Shown here: one piece after another, positions 17,476 to 25,161 of the stretch
Position numbering within the stretch: the stretch's first letter is position 1
Layout of the letters: each line of letters begins with the position of its first letter
Source: an uncultured Angelakisella sp.
GTDB taxonomy: Bacteria; Bacillota; Clostridia; Oscillospirales; Ruminococcaceae
NCBI GenBank assembly: GCA_934524965.1
Contig: CAKSYU010000001.1
Span: forward strand, 1-64,000
Reading direction: 5' to 3'
DNA length: 64,000 nucleotides
Program-made: the position numbers and the translations under genes
Notes under the pieces: model-generated
The model's input: the letters and a program-made list of their open reading frames with translations, nothing else
What the model was told of the DNA's origin: nothing
The model's database searches: none

Positions 17476-18633
17476 ATGGAAAAACTCAACTGTCCCTATC
17501 ATAAACGCTGCGGCGGCTGCCAGCTCCTGCACCTCACCTACCCCGAGGAGCTTGCCTATAAGCAGTCTATCGCCCAGAAGCACCTTTCCCGTTTCGGCAG
17601 GGTACAGCCCATACTGGGTGCCGAAGATCCCTGCCACTACCGCAATAAGGTGGAAGCCGCCTTCGGCTGGGATCGCTCCCACCGCACCGTCATTGCCGGC
17701 ACCTACGAACAGGGCAGCCACCGCATCGTCAATATCGAGCGCTGCCTCAATGAGGACGAAGTCGCCGCCGCCATCATCGCCACCGTCCGCCGGCTGCTGC
17801 CCTCCTTCCGCCTTGCCCCCTACGATGAGGACGCCCGCACCGGCTTTCTGCGTCATGTATTGGTGCGGCGCGGTGTGCATACCGGCGAGGTCATGGTAGT
17901 GCTGGTCACCGCCACACCGGTATTCCCCTCCCGCCAGAATTTCATTAAGGCTCTCCTGAAGGAGCACCCCGAGATCACCACCATCGTACAGAATGTGAAT
18001 GACCGCCGCACCAGTGTGCTGCTGGGCGAGCGGGAGCAGATTCTGTACGGCGCGGGCTTTATCCGCGATACCCTGTGCGGCATGCGCTTTCGCATCTCGC
18101 CCCGCTCCTTTTACCAGATCAACCCCGCCCAGACCGAAGTGCTGTACCGCCGCGCCATCGCGGCGGCTGCCCTCACCGGCAGGGAACGGGTGCTGGACGC
18201 CTACTGCGGCATCGGCACCATCGGCATGATCGCCGCGGCGGGGGCGGGCGAGGTCATCGGCGTGGAGCAGAACCCCGCCGCCGTGCGGGACGCCATTCGC
18301 AACGCTAAGGAAAACGGGGTCGAAAATATCCGCTTTGTCGCCGCCGATGCCACCCGCTGGCTGCTCTCCGCCGCCGAACAGCACCTCCCCCTCGATGTCC
18401 TCCTGATGGATCCGCCCCGCAGCGGCAGCACGCCGGAGCTCCTCTCCGCCGCCGTCAGGCTGTCGCCCCGCCGCATCGTCTACATCAGCTGCTGCCCCGA
18501 AACACAGGCGCGTGACCTTGCCCTGCTGCAAAAGGGCGGCTACCGCGTCACCCTCCTCCAGCCCGTCGATATGTTCCCCCACACCGAGCACATCGAAAAT
18601 ATTGCCGTGCTGGAGCGCCGAAGCGCGCGGTAA
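17476..18633 (+). CDS. rlmD: 23S rRNA (uracil-5)-methyltransferase, RlmD/RlmCD type
   Basis: A 385-aa protein. The N-terminal Fe-S ligands are Cys6, Cys12 and Cys15 (CPYHKRCGGC) plus a later Cys near 94; the TRAM domain of many homologues is absent. The AdoMet motif is DAYCGIGTIGM (about 241), MDPPRSG follows, and the catalytic Cys is in ISCCPETQARDL (about 338), where SCNP is more usual. It methylates U in 23S rRNA. ATG 17476 is preceded by a weak CCGGAGAA site. Located 217 bases after mutY. Confidence 0.9.
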   Translation: MEKLNCPYHKRCGGCQLLHLTYPEELAYKQSIAQKHLSRFGRVQPILGAEDPCHYRNKVEAAFGWDRSHRTVIAGTYEQGSHRIVNIERCLNEDEVAAAIIATVRRLLPSFRLAPYDEDARTGFLRHVLVRRGVHTGEVMVVLVTATPVFPSRQNFIKALLKEHPEITTIVQNVNDRRTSVLLGEREQILYGAGFIRDTLCGMRFRISPRSFYQINPAQTEVLYRRAIAAAALTGRERVLDAYCGIGTIGMIAAAGAGEVIGVEQNPAAVRDAIRNAKENGVENIRFVAADATRWLLSAAEQHLPLDVLLMDPPRSGSTPELLSAAVRLSPRRIVYISCCPETQARDLALLQKGGYRVTLLQPVDMFPHTEHIENIAVLERRSAR

Positions 18634-18674
18634 ACGCCTGCCGTCCCGCATTCTTTCCAAAGGAGGCTTTTTCT

Positions 18675-19310
18675 ATGACAGGGCCAAACCCCGCCAGCAT
18701 CTATCCCAATGAGCGTATCCGCCAGGTCGTCTTTATCAAAAATGTCATCACCCGCCCGAATATCCTTGTCGGGGACTACACCTACTACGACGATATCAAC
18801 GGCGCCGAAAAATTCGAGGAGCATGTCACCCACCATTACGAATTTCTGGGCGACCGGCTCATCATCGGCAAATTCTGCGCCATCGCAAAGGGCATCGAAT
18901 TCGTGATGAACGGGGCGAACCACCGCATGTGCAGCCCAACGACCTACCCATTCAATATCATGGGCGGCGGCTGGGAGCGGTTTGTTCCCTCGCTCGAAGA
19001 ACTGCCGTTCAAGGGCGATACCGTCGTCGGCAACGATGTGTGGATCGGGCAGAATGTCACCGTCATGCCGGGCGTCCACATCGGCGACGGCGCCATCATC
19101 GCCGCCAATTCCACCGTCACACGGGATATCCCCGCCTACTGCGTCGCCGGTGGAAACCCCTGCCGCATGATCCGCCCCCGGTTCGACGCGGAACTGACCG
19201 AGTACCTGTTGGCGCTGAAGTGGTGGGACTGGGACGCGGAAAAGATCTTCCGGAATATGGCGTCGCTGTGCAGCGGCGATCTCGAAAAGATCCGTCATAT
19301 CGTGGATTGA
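18675..19310 (+). CDS. Vat-like CatB family O-acetyltransferase
   Basis: A 211-aa hexapeptide-repeat acetyltransferase. The line of motifs GPNP near the start, VGDYTYYDD, IGKFCAIAKG, VMNGANHRM (catalytic His about 82), YPFNIMGGGWE, GDTVVGNDVWIG and IAANSTVTRDIPAY follows closely that of streptogramin A acetyltransferases (Vat), which acetylate virginiamycin M-type drugs. Many chromosomal relatives exist whose substrate is unproven. AAAGGAGG precedes ATG 18675. It is the only candidate drug-modifying gene in the window and is not near the mobile element. Confidence 0.85.
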   Translation: MTGPNPASIYPNERIRQVVFIKNVITRPNILVGDYTYYDDINGAEKFEEHVTHHYEFLGDRLIIGKFCAIAKGIEFVMNGANHRMCSPTTYPFNIMGGGWERFVPSLEELPFKGDTVVGNDVWIGQNVTVMPGVHIGDGAIIAANSTVTRDIPAYCVAGGNPCRMIRPRFDAELTEYLLALKWWDWDAEKIFRNMASLCSGDLEKIRHIVD

Positions 19311-19346
19311 CCCCCTTTCCGCTCCAACCCCTGCAAAATCTAAAAT

Positions 19347-19429
19347 ACGCCCGCAGGGCAAGCCGCCTTCGGCGGCTTCACCGGACTTCGTCCGGTGGCT
19401 CCGGCTGCGCCGGAGCGCCCTGCGGGCGT
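19347..19429 (+). repeat. Family A cloverleaf repeat, copy A4
   Basis: Outer stem ACGCCCGCAGGGC / GCCCTGCGGGCGT. Three perfect arms: AAGCCGCCTTCGGCGGCTT, CACCGGACTTCGTCCGGTG and GCTCCGGCTGCGCCGGAGC. This is the cleanest copy. It lies between convergent genes, just before a separate terminator. Confidence 0.88.
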
Positions 19430-19450
19430 CTCTCCCTGCCCCAGCTCTCC

Positions 19451-19494
19451 AAAAAAGGCATCGGGAATGCAAACGCATTCCCGATGCCTTTTTT
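19451..19494. terminator. Bidirectional terminator
   Basis: GGCATCGGGAATGC (19457-19470) pairs perfectly with GCATTCCCGATGCC (19475-19488), flanked by AAAAAA and TTTTTT. It ends the Vat-like gene and the opposing lipoprotein gene, whose stop codon lies in the T-run. Confidence 0.9.
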
Positions 19495-20140
19495 AAGTCG
19501 AAGCGCTGAGGAAAACCGCCGTATCATTCTCTATCCGGAAAACCAAAGACGCATTTATTACTTTGGCATCAATATCCAGACTGGGAACAGCCTCGCTCTT
19601 TATTTCAACCTCTGCGGTAAAGGAATTATCATCATTTTGGGTACAGCCGATCAATTCATATTGGTACTGTTCGGGCGGCGCAACATAGAACCGACTGTTA
19701 AAATAAAACTGAATTTCATCGCCATTGTCGGCAAGGCAGCCCTCCGGCAGATCGTTTTCCTGACTGTTGAAGTCAAGCCCAAAATACTCACGCGCAAACT
19801 GTTCAAGACCACTCCGATCCGTCCAGAAAGTCGTCTGCTCATCTTCTCTTACCAGAGAGCTGTCCAAACCACTGGCGAAGATGTGAGCGCTGTATATTTC
19901 CCGAAGTTCGTTCTGCCCAAGCAGTGAAAGCGTCGTATTGTAAAGCGGCTCCGAAACGATATATCCAATGGTCGCCCACTTTTCTACTGCGGATTTTCCG
20001 GTTTGAGCCAACTCCTCCCCGGATAAAAGCGCACCCGTCTGCCCTTCATTCGGGAGATCAGCAGCTTGCTTTCCGCAGGCGCCGAAAGTCAAAAGAATAA
20101 CGCCGATACCGATAAGGAGCAGCTTATATACTGTTTTCAT
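19493..20140 (-). CDS. Putative lipoprotein, 215 aa
   Basis: A signal segment (YKLLLIGIGVILLTFGAC) ends in a lipobox-like FGAC with Cys near residue 22, so the protein should be lipid-anchored outside the membrane. The rest is acidic and shows no domain I recognise. ATG 20140 follows AGGAGG; longer upstream starts lack a ribosome site. Codon use is less GC-biased than its neighbours, which may point to different origin. Confidence 0.7.
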   Translation of the reverse strand: MKTVYKLLLIGIGVILLTFGACGKQAADLPNEGQTGALLSGEELAQTGKSAVEKWATIGYIVSEPLYNTTLSLLGQNELREIYSAHIFASGLDSSLVREDEQTTFWTDRSGLEQFAREYFGLDFNSQENDLPEGCLADNGDEIQFYFNSRFYVAPPEQYQYELIGCTQNDDNSFTAEVEIKSEAVPSLDIDAKVINASLVFRIENDTAVFLSAST

Positions 20141-20303
20141 TGGGCTTTCCTCCTGCATGTATTTTCTCTTTTCCGGTGATCCGGAAGGGCGCACCGTCCC
20201 CTCTAATAGTACCAGAACCACACCGGAATATCAACCGGTGACAGGTCGACGCAGAAAACCGGCGCAAAAAGCGTGTCAGCCACATCACCAGATGTTCAAC
20301 AGC

Positions 20304-20349
20304 AGCAAAAAGACGGCTCCGCCCGCTCGGGCAGAACCGTCCGTTTTTA
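20304..20349. terminator. Terminator after the secreted membrane-anchored protein gene
   Basis: GACGG (20312-20316) pairs with CCGTC (20337-20341) with inner CCGCCC/GGGC pairing. On the minus strand CTTTTTGC follows, on the plus strand TTTTTATT. Confidence 0.7.
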
Positions 20350-20363
20350 TTCTTCGCAAATCC

Positions 20364-21020
20364 TCAAAGCTGGATATTCCCCTGCTCCCCGTTCTTCTTG
20401 GCGCGCTTTTTGTTGCCCGCCACCGTGATGATGACGATAAATACCACCGCCACGATCGCCGCGATCCCGATGATCCCCCAGTCGGAAAGTCCCTCCTTTT
20501 CGGGCTCCGCGGGCGTATCCGGCACCACCGGCTCGGCGTTCTCCTCCACCGCCACCATGCTGTCATACTCGGCATAGCGCTCAGTCAGGGCAGCCACCTC
20601 TGTCGCATCAGTCTTTATCACCACCCGGAAATCCTTCCCCTCCGGACCATAGCCACTGCTCGCTCCCCAGCCGATGCTCACCGTCCCGGTCAACCCGTTG
20701 TCCGCCATGTCCTTGGTAATGGCAGCGGCACGCTCCGCCAGTGCGGTGTGGCTGTACTCACCGGCAAAGAAGGTCAGCGTTTCCCCGTCGGTCAGCGTCT
20801 CCCGCAGCTCCTTTTGGCGTGCCTCGGTGTTATCGGTCAGCAGGATCGCCAAACAGCTCGTCTCGGTATTGTAAAAAACGCCGGCCACATCGTCCGGATA
20901 GCCGTCCTGCTCCCAACGGGCAAACAGCTCATAGCTGGTCAGCGCCAGTGCGGGTACCGCCATCAGCAGCGGCAAAAGCAGCGCCAGCAGCACCGCTAAG
21001 ATTCTCTTGGTCATTTTCAT
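20364..21020 (-). CDS. Membrane-anchored secreted protein of unknown function
   Basis: A 218-aa protein with an N-terminal signal peptide (ILAVLLALLLPLLMAVPALA), an extracellular domain of about 140 residues containing AGVFYNTETSCLAILLTDNT and FRVVIKTDATE, a Pro/Glu-rich linker and a C-terminal membrane helix (IIGIAAIVAVVFIVIITVA) ending in KKRAKKN. The layout recalls TPM-domain proteins of Bacillota but the match is weak. ATG 21020 follows AAGGAGA. The phosphatase gene ends 15 bases upstream. Confidence 0.65.
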   Translation of the reverse strand: MKMTKRILAVLLALLLPLLMAVPALALTSYELFARWEQDGYPDDVAGVFYNTETSCLAILLTDNTEARQKELRETLTDGETLTFFAGEYSHTALAERAAAITKDMADNGLTGTVSIGWGASSGYGPEGKDFRVVIKTDATEVAALTERYAEYDSMVAVEENAEPVVPDTPAEPEKEGLSDWGIIGIAAIVAVVFIVIITVAGNKKRAKKNGEQGNIQL

Positions 21021-21035
21021 TCGGGGGATCTCCTT

Positions 21036-21491
21036 TTACTTCACTCTAAATTGCTTCAGGTAGCCGGTGCAGCCCTCGCGGATCTCACGGTACGCCTTTT
21101 CAAAGTCGCCGCTGTACCACGGGTCGTCAATATCGTGCGGATCGTCGGTGTAGTCCAGCAGCAGCCGGATCTTCCCCTCAGGGTCGCCACCGTTCAGCCG
21201 CAGCAGTCCCCGCCGGTTGCGTTCCTCCATACACAGGATATCATCAAATGCCGCGTAGTCCGCCTTGCCAAAGCGCCGTGCCTCGTGCCTTGCCGGTCGG
21301 ATACCGTGCGCCAGCAGCACCGCCACCGCCCGCCGATCCATCGGGTTGCCTTCCTCCTCGTCGCTCACCCCGCAGCTGTCCACCCACAGGGAGTCGCCCC
21401 AGTCGGCAGCCTGCGCCATCACCCGCATCAGCGTCGCCGCCATCGGGCTGCGGCAGATATTGCCGTGGCATACCAGTAAAACACTTCGCAC
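21036..21491 (-). CDS. Low-molecular-weight protein-tyrosine phosphatase
   Basis: A 151-aa protein. The P-loop CHGNICRS (Cys8 nucleophile, Arg14) lies at the N terminus and the general-acid Asp is in the DDPWYSGDF motif (about 121). Length and motifs are typical. Such enzymes remove phosphate from bacterial tyrosine-phosphorylated proteins, often those controlling capsule export. No tyrosine kinase gene is next to it here. Confidence 0.9.
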   Translation of the reverse strand: MRSVLLVCHGNICRSPMAATLMRVMAQAADWGDSLWVDSCGVSDEEEGNPMDRRAVAVLLAHGIRPARHEARRFGKADYAAFDDILCMEERNRRGLLRLNGGDPEGKIRLLLDYTDDPHDIDDPWYSGDFEKAYREIREGCTGYLKQFRVK

Positions 21492-21641
21492 TTTCGCTTT
21501 CCCCCTGTCGTGGTCAGCCCGCCGTCCGCGGGTCTTTTTCCTTGCTTAGGGTATTGTATCACACCGCGCGTCACAGCGCAATGGACAAAACCCCATCAAA
21601 TCCCACACAGGCGAACCGCCCCGCCCACAATACATTCCCCA

Positions 21642-22049
21642 TTACGGGCAGGCTTCTATCCACCTTATCTGCTCCATCGCCACACTGCTGCCGTCGGTAA
21701 ACAGCAGTCCAGCAGGGTGTTCCTCTATCCGTTTCAGGCGGGCGGTCTTGGTCAGGTAGGCGCCGCCGGCTTTCCGCTCGTCCGGCTTAAAGTAGCCCAC
21801 CGTTACCTCCGGCTGTTCGCCCAGCCGTTCCCTCAGCGCCTGCAGCCTGCGGTCCAGCGCCGCCTTTTCCTCCTCGGTCAGCTCGGTCTCATGCTCCGTC
21901 ACCCGCGCCGTCTCCTGCAGCGCGTCCTCGTGTCCGTCCAGCGCCGCAAACGGCGCAAACTGCACCGCCCGCTCCCGGTTCGGCATCGGCGGGTGCTTGG
22001 GGCTGTACCGCCGCCCCCGCCCGATGATCTCCTCATATCGCTTTTCCAT
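21642..22049 (-). CDS. YolD-like family protein
   Basis: A 135-aa protein with NRERAVQFAPFAALDGHEDAL near the start and a C-terminal part with RLKRIEEHPAGLLFTDGSSVAMEQIRWIE, typical of YolD-like proteins. In Bacillota these are usually encoded next to UvrX/YqjW-type Y-family polymerases, as here, and are thought to modulate translesion synthesis. ATG 22049 follows GGAGGG. It lies 367 bases after the polymerase gene, with a cloverleaf repeat in between. Confidence 0.82.
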   Translation of the reverse strand: MEKRYEEIIGRGRRYSPKHPPMPNRERAVQFAPFAALDGHEDALQETARVTEHETELTEEEKAALDRRLQALRERLGEQPEVTVGYFKPDERKAGGAYLTKTARLKRIEEHPAGLLFTDGSSVAMEQIRWIEACP

Positions 22050-22416
22050 GTTCCGCCCTCCTTTCTCGCCTTGCGGCAGATTTTTTCGTCCCCCGTCCGG
22101 CAGTCCGTCACACTGTATCAGCCTATTTTGCGGCGTTTCCCAAAGCGTCGCCCACCTTTTCTCAACTTTCCAATCCTCGCAGGCTTTTTCCTCTCCATGA
22201 CCTCCGGCTTGATTTGTTTTTTGGGCCTGCCTTTCAGTCCAGGTTTCACGCGCCCCGCAGGGCGAGGCTTCGCCTCGTGGCGCCGCCCTGCGGGCGGCAC
22301 CCGCGGCGGCTTCGCCGCCGCCCCTGCGGGGCGCCCACCTCGGACTTTCTCCAAATGACCGCCCCTGCGGGGCACTTCCTCACCGGCTTTGCCCCAGCCA
22401 AATACCAACCGGCAGC
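22050..22416. other. Intergenic region between polymerase and yolD genes
   Basis: 367 bases with cloverleaf repeat A5 (22250-22334) and no supported gene. Long frames here lack starts and ribosome sites. It may contain a terminator or internal promoter for yolD, but none is clear. Confidence 0.5.
22250..22334 (+). repeat. Family A cloverleaf repeat, copy A5
   Basis: Outer stem GCGCCCCGCAGGG / CCCTGCGGGGCGC. Three arms: CGAGGCTTCGCCTCG, GCCGCCCTGCGGGCGGC and GGCGGCTTCGCCGCC. Confidence 0.85.
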
Positions 22417-23928
22417 TTACGCCTTGTGCCCGCCGATCTGCTTGTTCCGCTCCCGGGCTGTCGCCCCCTCCAGATAGCTGCTGCCCTTCAGAATGGCGTT
22501 TTTGCCGTAGCGGTTCTTGATGTCGATGATCGCCTGCTGGCGGTGCTGCTCCCGCTCCAGCTCCGCCTCCTGCTCCACGGCTTTCTGTACCTGCTCCGCC
22601 GCGTCGCCGAATAGGGAAAGCTGCATTCCCTCCGGCGGCGGTGCGGCGTCCCGCTCCGGTATCACATGGTTGGCGGTCACGGTGATCCGCCGGATCAGCA
22701 GCATGGGGTCGGTGATGCGGTCGTAAAGCCGCAGCATCGCCTCGGTCATTAGGCGGGAGGAGGCGGTCTGCCGCCCCAGATTTTCGCTGCTGTGCGCCTG
22801 CTTCGGCACCTGTCTGCCGTAGCGGTCGGTCGTCACCTCGCCCCGGTAGGCGGCACGGCGCGTCGGGTCGCTCAGGTTCTCGATGTCGTAGCCCACCGTC
22901 AGCACCACCTGGTCGGTCACCAGCTTTTTTTCCACCAGCTCCAGCGCCAGCACCTCGGTCATTTCCCGCACGATAAGTCGGGCTTTTTCGTTGGGGTAGG
23001 GGCACTGCAGCACCTGCCCCGAGCCAAGGCTGCTGGAGGCGGGTTTATACGCCTTGATATCGGCGATGGTGCAGGGTTCCACACCCCACGCATGGTCGAT
23101 CAGCAGTCCGGCGTTCACGCCGAAGGTGCGGTAGAACCACTCCTCGTCCCACTCCGCCCGCAGGGCGATATCCCCCATGGTGTGCATTCCGGCAGTCTCC
23201 AGCCGGCGGGTGGTGCCTGCCCCCACCCGCCAAAAATCGGTAAGCGGGCGGTGCTCCCACAGCAGTCGTCGGTAGGTCATTTCGTTCAGCTGGGCGATGC
23301 GCACCCCGTTGCGGTCGGCTTCTATGTGCTTGGCGACGATATCCATTGCCACCTTGCACAGGTACAGGTTGCTGCCAATACCCGCCGTGGCGGTAATTCC
23401 GGTGGTTTTCAGCACCTCCAGCACCAGCCGCATGGCAAATTCACGGGCGGTCAGCCCGTAGGTTTTCAGGTAGGGCGTCGCGTCGATAAACACCTCGTCG
23501 ATGGAATAGACATGGATATCCTCCGGCGCCACAAACCGCAGGTAGGTCTGGTAAATCTCGGTACTGGCTTTCAGGTAGTGCGCCATCTGCGGCTTTGCCA
23601 CGATGTAATCCAGCTCCAGCGCGGGGTCGGCGGCAAGCGCTGGCGCCTGACAGGACTTCCCGGTAAACGTCCTCCCCGGCGCGCACCAGCGACGCGCGTT
23701 ATTCACCTCACGCACGCGCTGTACCACCTCAAACAGACGCGCGCGACCGGAGATCCCATGTGCCTTGAGCGAGGGGGAGACCGCCAGACAGATGGTTTTC
23801 TCGGTGCGGGCGGCGTCCGCCACCACCAGATTGGTGGTCATGGGGTTCAGTCCGCGCTCCACGCATTCCACCGAGGCGAAGAAGGATTTTAAGTCAATGG
23901 CGATATAGCACTTTTCCGCCGATTCCAC
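22417..23928 (-). CDS. Y-family DNA polymerase (UvrX/DinB-like)
   Basis: A 503-aa protein. Catalytic motifs are AIDLKSFFASVE (about 10-21) and VYSIDEVFID (about 150), with TAGIGSN and the HhH region VGAGTTRRLETAGMHTMGD after. A beta-clamp motif QLSLF lies near residue 436, followed by a helical tail. This is the UvrX/ImpB type of translesion polymerase of Bacillota. GTG 23928 has AGGAAAGGGG upstream. A LexA box and promoter lie directly upstream, so it is probably SOS-induced. The YolD partner follows. Confidence 0.92.
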   Translation of the reverse strand: MESAEKCYIAIDLKSFFASVECVERGLNPMTTNLVVADAARTEKTICLAVSPSLKAHGISGRARLFEVVQRVREVNNARRWCAPGRTFTGKSCQAPALAADPALELDYIVAKPQMAHYLKASTEIYQTYLRFVAPEDIHVYSIDEVFIDATPYLKTYGLTAREFAMRLVLEVLKTTGITATAGIGSNLYLCKVAMDIVAKHIEADRNGVRIAQLNEMTYRRLLWEHRPLTDFWRVGAGTTRRLETAGMHTMGDIALRAEWDEEWFYRTFGVNAGLLIDHAWGVEPCTIADIKAYKPASSSLGSGQVLQCPYPNEKARLIVREMTEVLALELVEKKLVTDQVVLTVGYDIENLSDPTRRAAYRGEVTTDRYGRQVPKQAHSSENLGRQTASSRLMTEAMLRLYDRITDPMLLIRRITVTANHVIPERDAAPPPEGMQLSLFGDAAEQVQKAVEQEAELEREQHRQQAIIDIKNRYGKNAILKGSSYLEGATARERNKQIGGHKA

Positions 23929-23960
23929 CGTATCTTCGCCCCTTTCCTGCCGCTAATTTG

Positions 23961-23974
23961 CAAACATTTGTTCG
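23961..23974 (-). promoter_or_regulatory. LexA (SOS) box
   Basis: On the minus strand CGAACAAATGTTTG, which fits the Gram-positive LexA consensus CGAAC-N4-GTTYG. It lies between the -10 box and the polymerase start, where a repressor would block transcription. Confidence 0.85.
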
Positions 23975-23986
23975 TTTTCTAATTCC

Positions 23987-24015
23987 ATTGTAGCGCGTTT
24001 TTTCGGTTTTGGCAA
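23987..24015 (-). promoter_or_regulatory. Promoter of the Y-family polymerase gene
   Basis: On the minus strand TTGCCA (24010-24015), 17-base spacer, TACAAT (23987-23992), directly before the LexA box. Confidence 0.8.
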
Positions 24016-24199
24016 GGGGTAAATTCTTCTTTTTTTCGAAGATTTTTCACAAGCGGCGGGGTACGGCGCACCGGAGAGAGGGGGAACGGTAAGCCGGAGG
24101 GAGCCGCGCCCCGCAGGGGCGGCGGGCAGCTCCGGAAAAGCCCAAAAAAGCGCTGTTCCCCCCCTTCTCTCCCCCACGCGGAAAGTCCAAAAGGGCAGT

Positions 24200-24646
24200 C
24201 TATTCCCCGTCCCGCGGCAGTTCACAGCGGCGCAGCACATCACTGATGCCGATATCTACCACAAATTCCTCCGCCGAGACGGCACTCAGATCTACCGTAT
24301 CCGCCAGCAGCATCATCTCCCGCCAGATCTCCCCCGCACCGTTTTGGTCATCGAAGCCGCAGCAGCAACTGCGCAGCGACACGGCGCCGCAGGTCATCGG
24401 TGCGCCCAGGTGATACTCCGCCGTGATGCCCTCCTCCGCCTGCACCAGCTGCTTGGTCAGCTGTACCAGCCGCCAGTACCGCAGCAGTTCCTCACAGTCC
24501 ACCAAATAGATGCTCCGCTCCTCCATGGCACGCATCGCTTCGTCCATTTCCCGCACGGTCTCCCTCGCCTCCGGGCTGTCCAACTCCAGCTCCCCGCGGA
24601 TCAGCTTCATCAGGTTCTCGCCGTTCTCAAATCTCTTTTCTTCCAT
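24200..24646 (-). CDS. Hypothetical protein, 148 aa
   Basis: ATG 24646 is preceded by AGGAGGAA. The N-terminal half is strongly helical and charged (ARETVREMDEAMRAMEERS); the middle contains a Cys cluster (SLRSCCCGFDD) and the end is acidic. No membrane segment or signal is visible and I recognise no family. It lies upstream of the polymerase gene on the same strand but the polymerase has its own SOS promoter, so a link is uncertain. Confidence 0.6.
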   Translation of the reverse strand: MEEKRFENGENLMKLIRGELELDSPEARETVREMDEAMRAMEERSIYLVDCEELLRYWRLVQLTKQLVQAEEGITAEYHLGAPMTCGAVSLRSCCCGFDDQNGAGEIWREMMLLADTVDLSAVSAEEFVVDIGISDVLRRCELPRDGE

Positions 24647-25161
24647 GTTGTTCCTCCTATGGTGTTTTAAGTTTTGTGCGGTTTTCCCGCCCTTTACCTT
24701 GTAATGAAAACGCCCTTTTGTGACATACTTTTTTTGTTATATGGGGAAAAACTTTCTCACCCGCCACGCCCTTATTTTTCTCTTGTTTTTCTCTGTTTCT
24801 CTCTGTAAACAGGTGAAATGCTTGTTTTTCATCACTTTTTCCTCCTCTTTTTTTGTTTTTCCGGTGACTTTTAGCGCCCCTATATAAGACAAAAAATCGG
24901 GGGATTGTTAGATACTTTTTCTGTTATAAGCCCCTTTTTGTAGGGCTGCACAAATGTTCTTTTACATTTTCGGCACTTTGCTGATTTTCTCCGCCTTGTT
25001 TTGACAAATTTTCTGTGTCAAAAGAGGGCGGGGGGCTTTTCTTCCCCCCGCAAAATGTGCTACAATACCCCACAGAAAGGGCGGCCTCTCCCCGCAGGGA
25101 GCTGCACGCCGCAGGCTGGGGCGCCGTCCCCTATCCTACCCCACCAAGGAGGAACACCGCT
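24647..25161. other. AT-rich intergenic region with a 17-bp direct repeat
   Basis: 515 bases, far more AT-rich than the flanks. It holds two 17-bp direct repeats (24725-24741 and 24912-24928, one mismatch) and a perfect 8-bp hairpin GCGGGGGG/CCCCCCGC (25028-25051) shortly before the PfkB gene. TTGACA occurs at about 25000 without a good -10. Divergent promoters are expected here but none is clear enough to mark. Confidence 0.5.
24725..24928 (+). repeat. Pair of 17-bp direct repeats
   Basis: ATACTTTTTTTGTTATA (24725-24741) and ATACTTTTTCTGTTATA (24912-24928) are 187 bases apart and differ at one base. On the minus strand each contains TATAAC. They may be regulator sites or related promoter cores. 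Confidence 0.4.

Noticed and set aside
22118..23005. Arg/Gly-rich frame overlapping the polymerase gene end and cloverleaf A5
   Set aside because: Out of frame with the polymerase, composed of low-complexity residues encoded by GC-rich hairpins.
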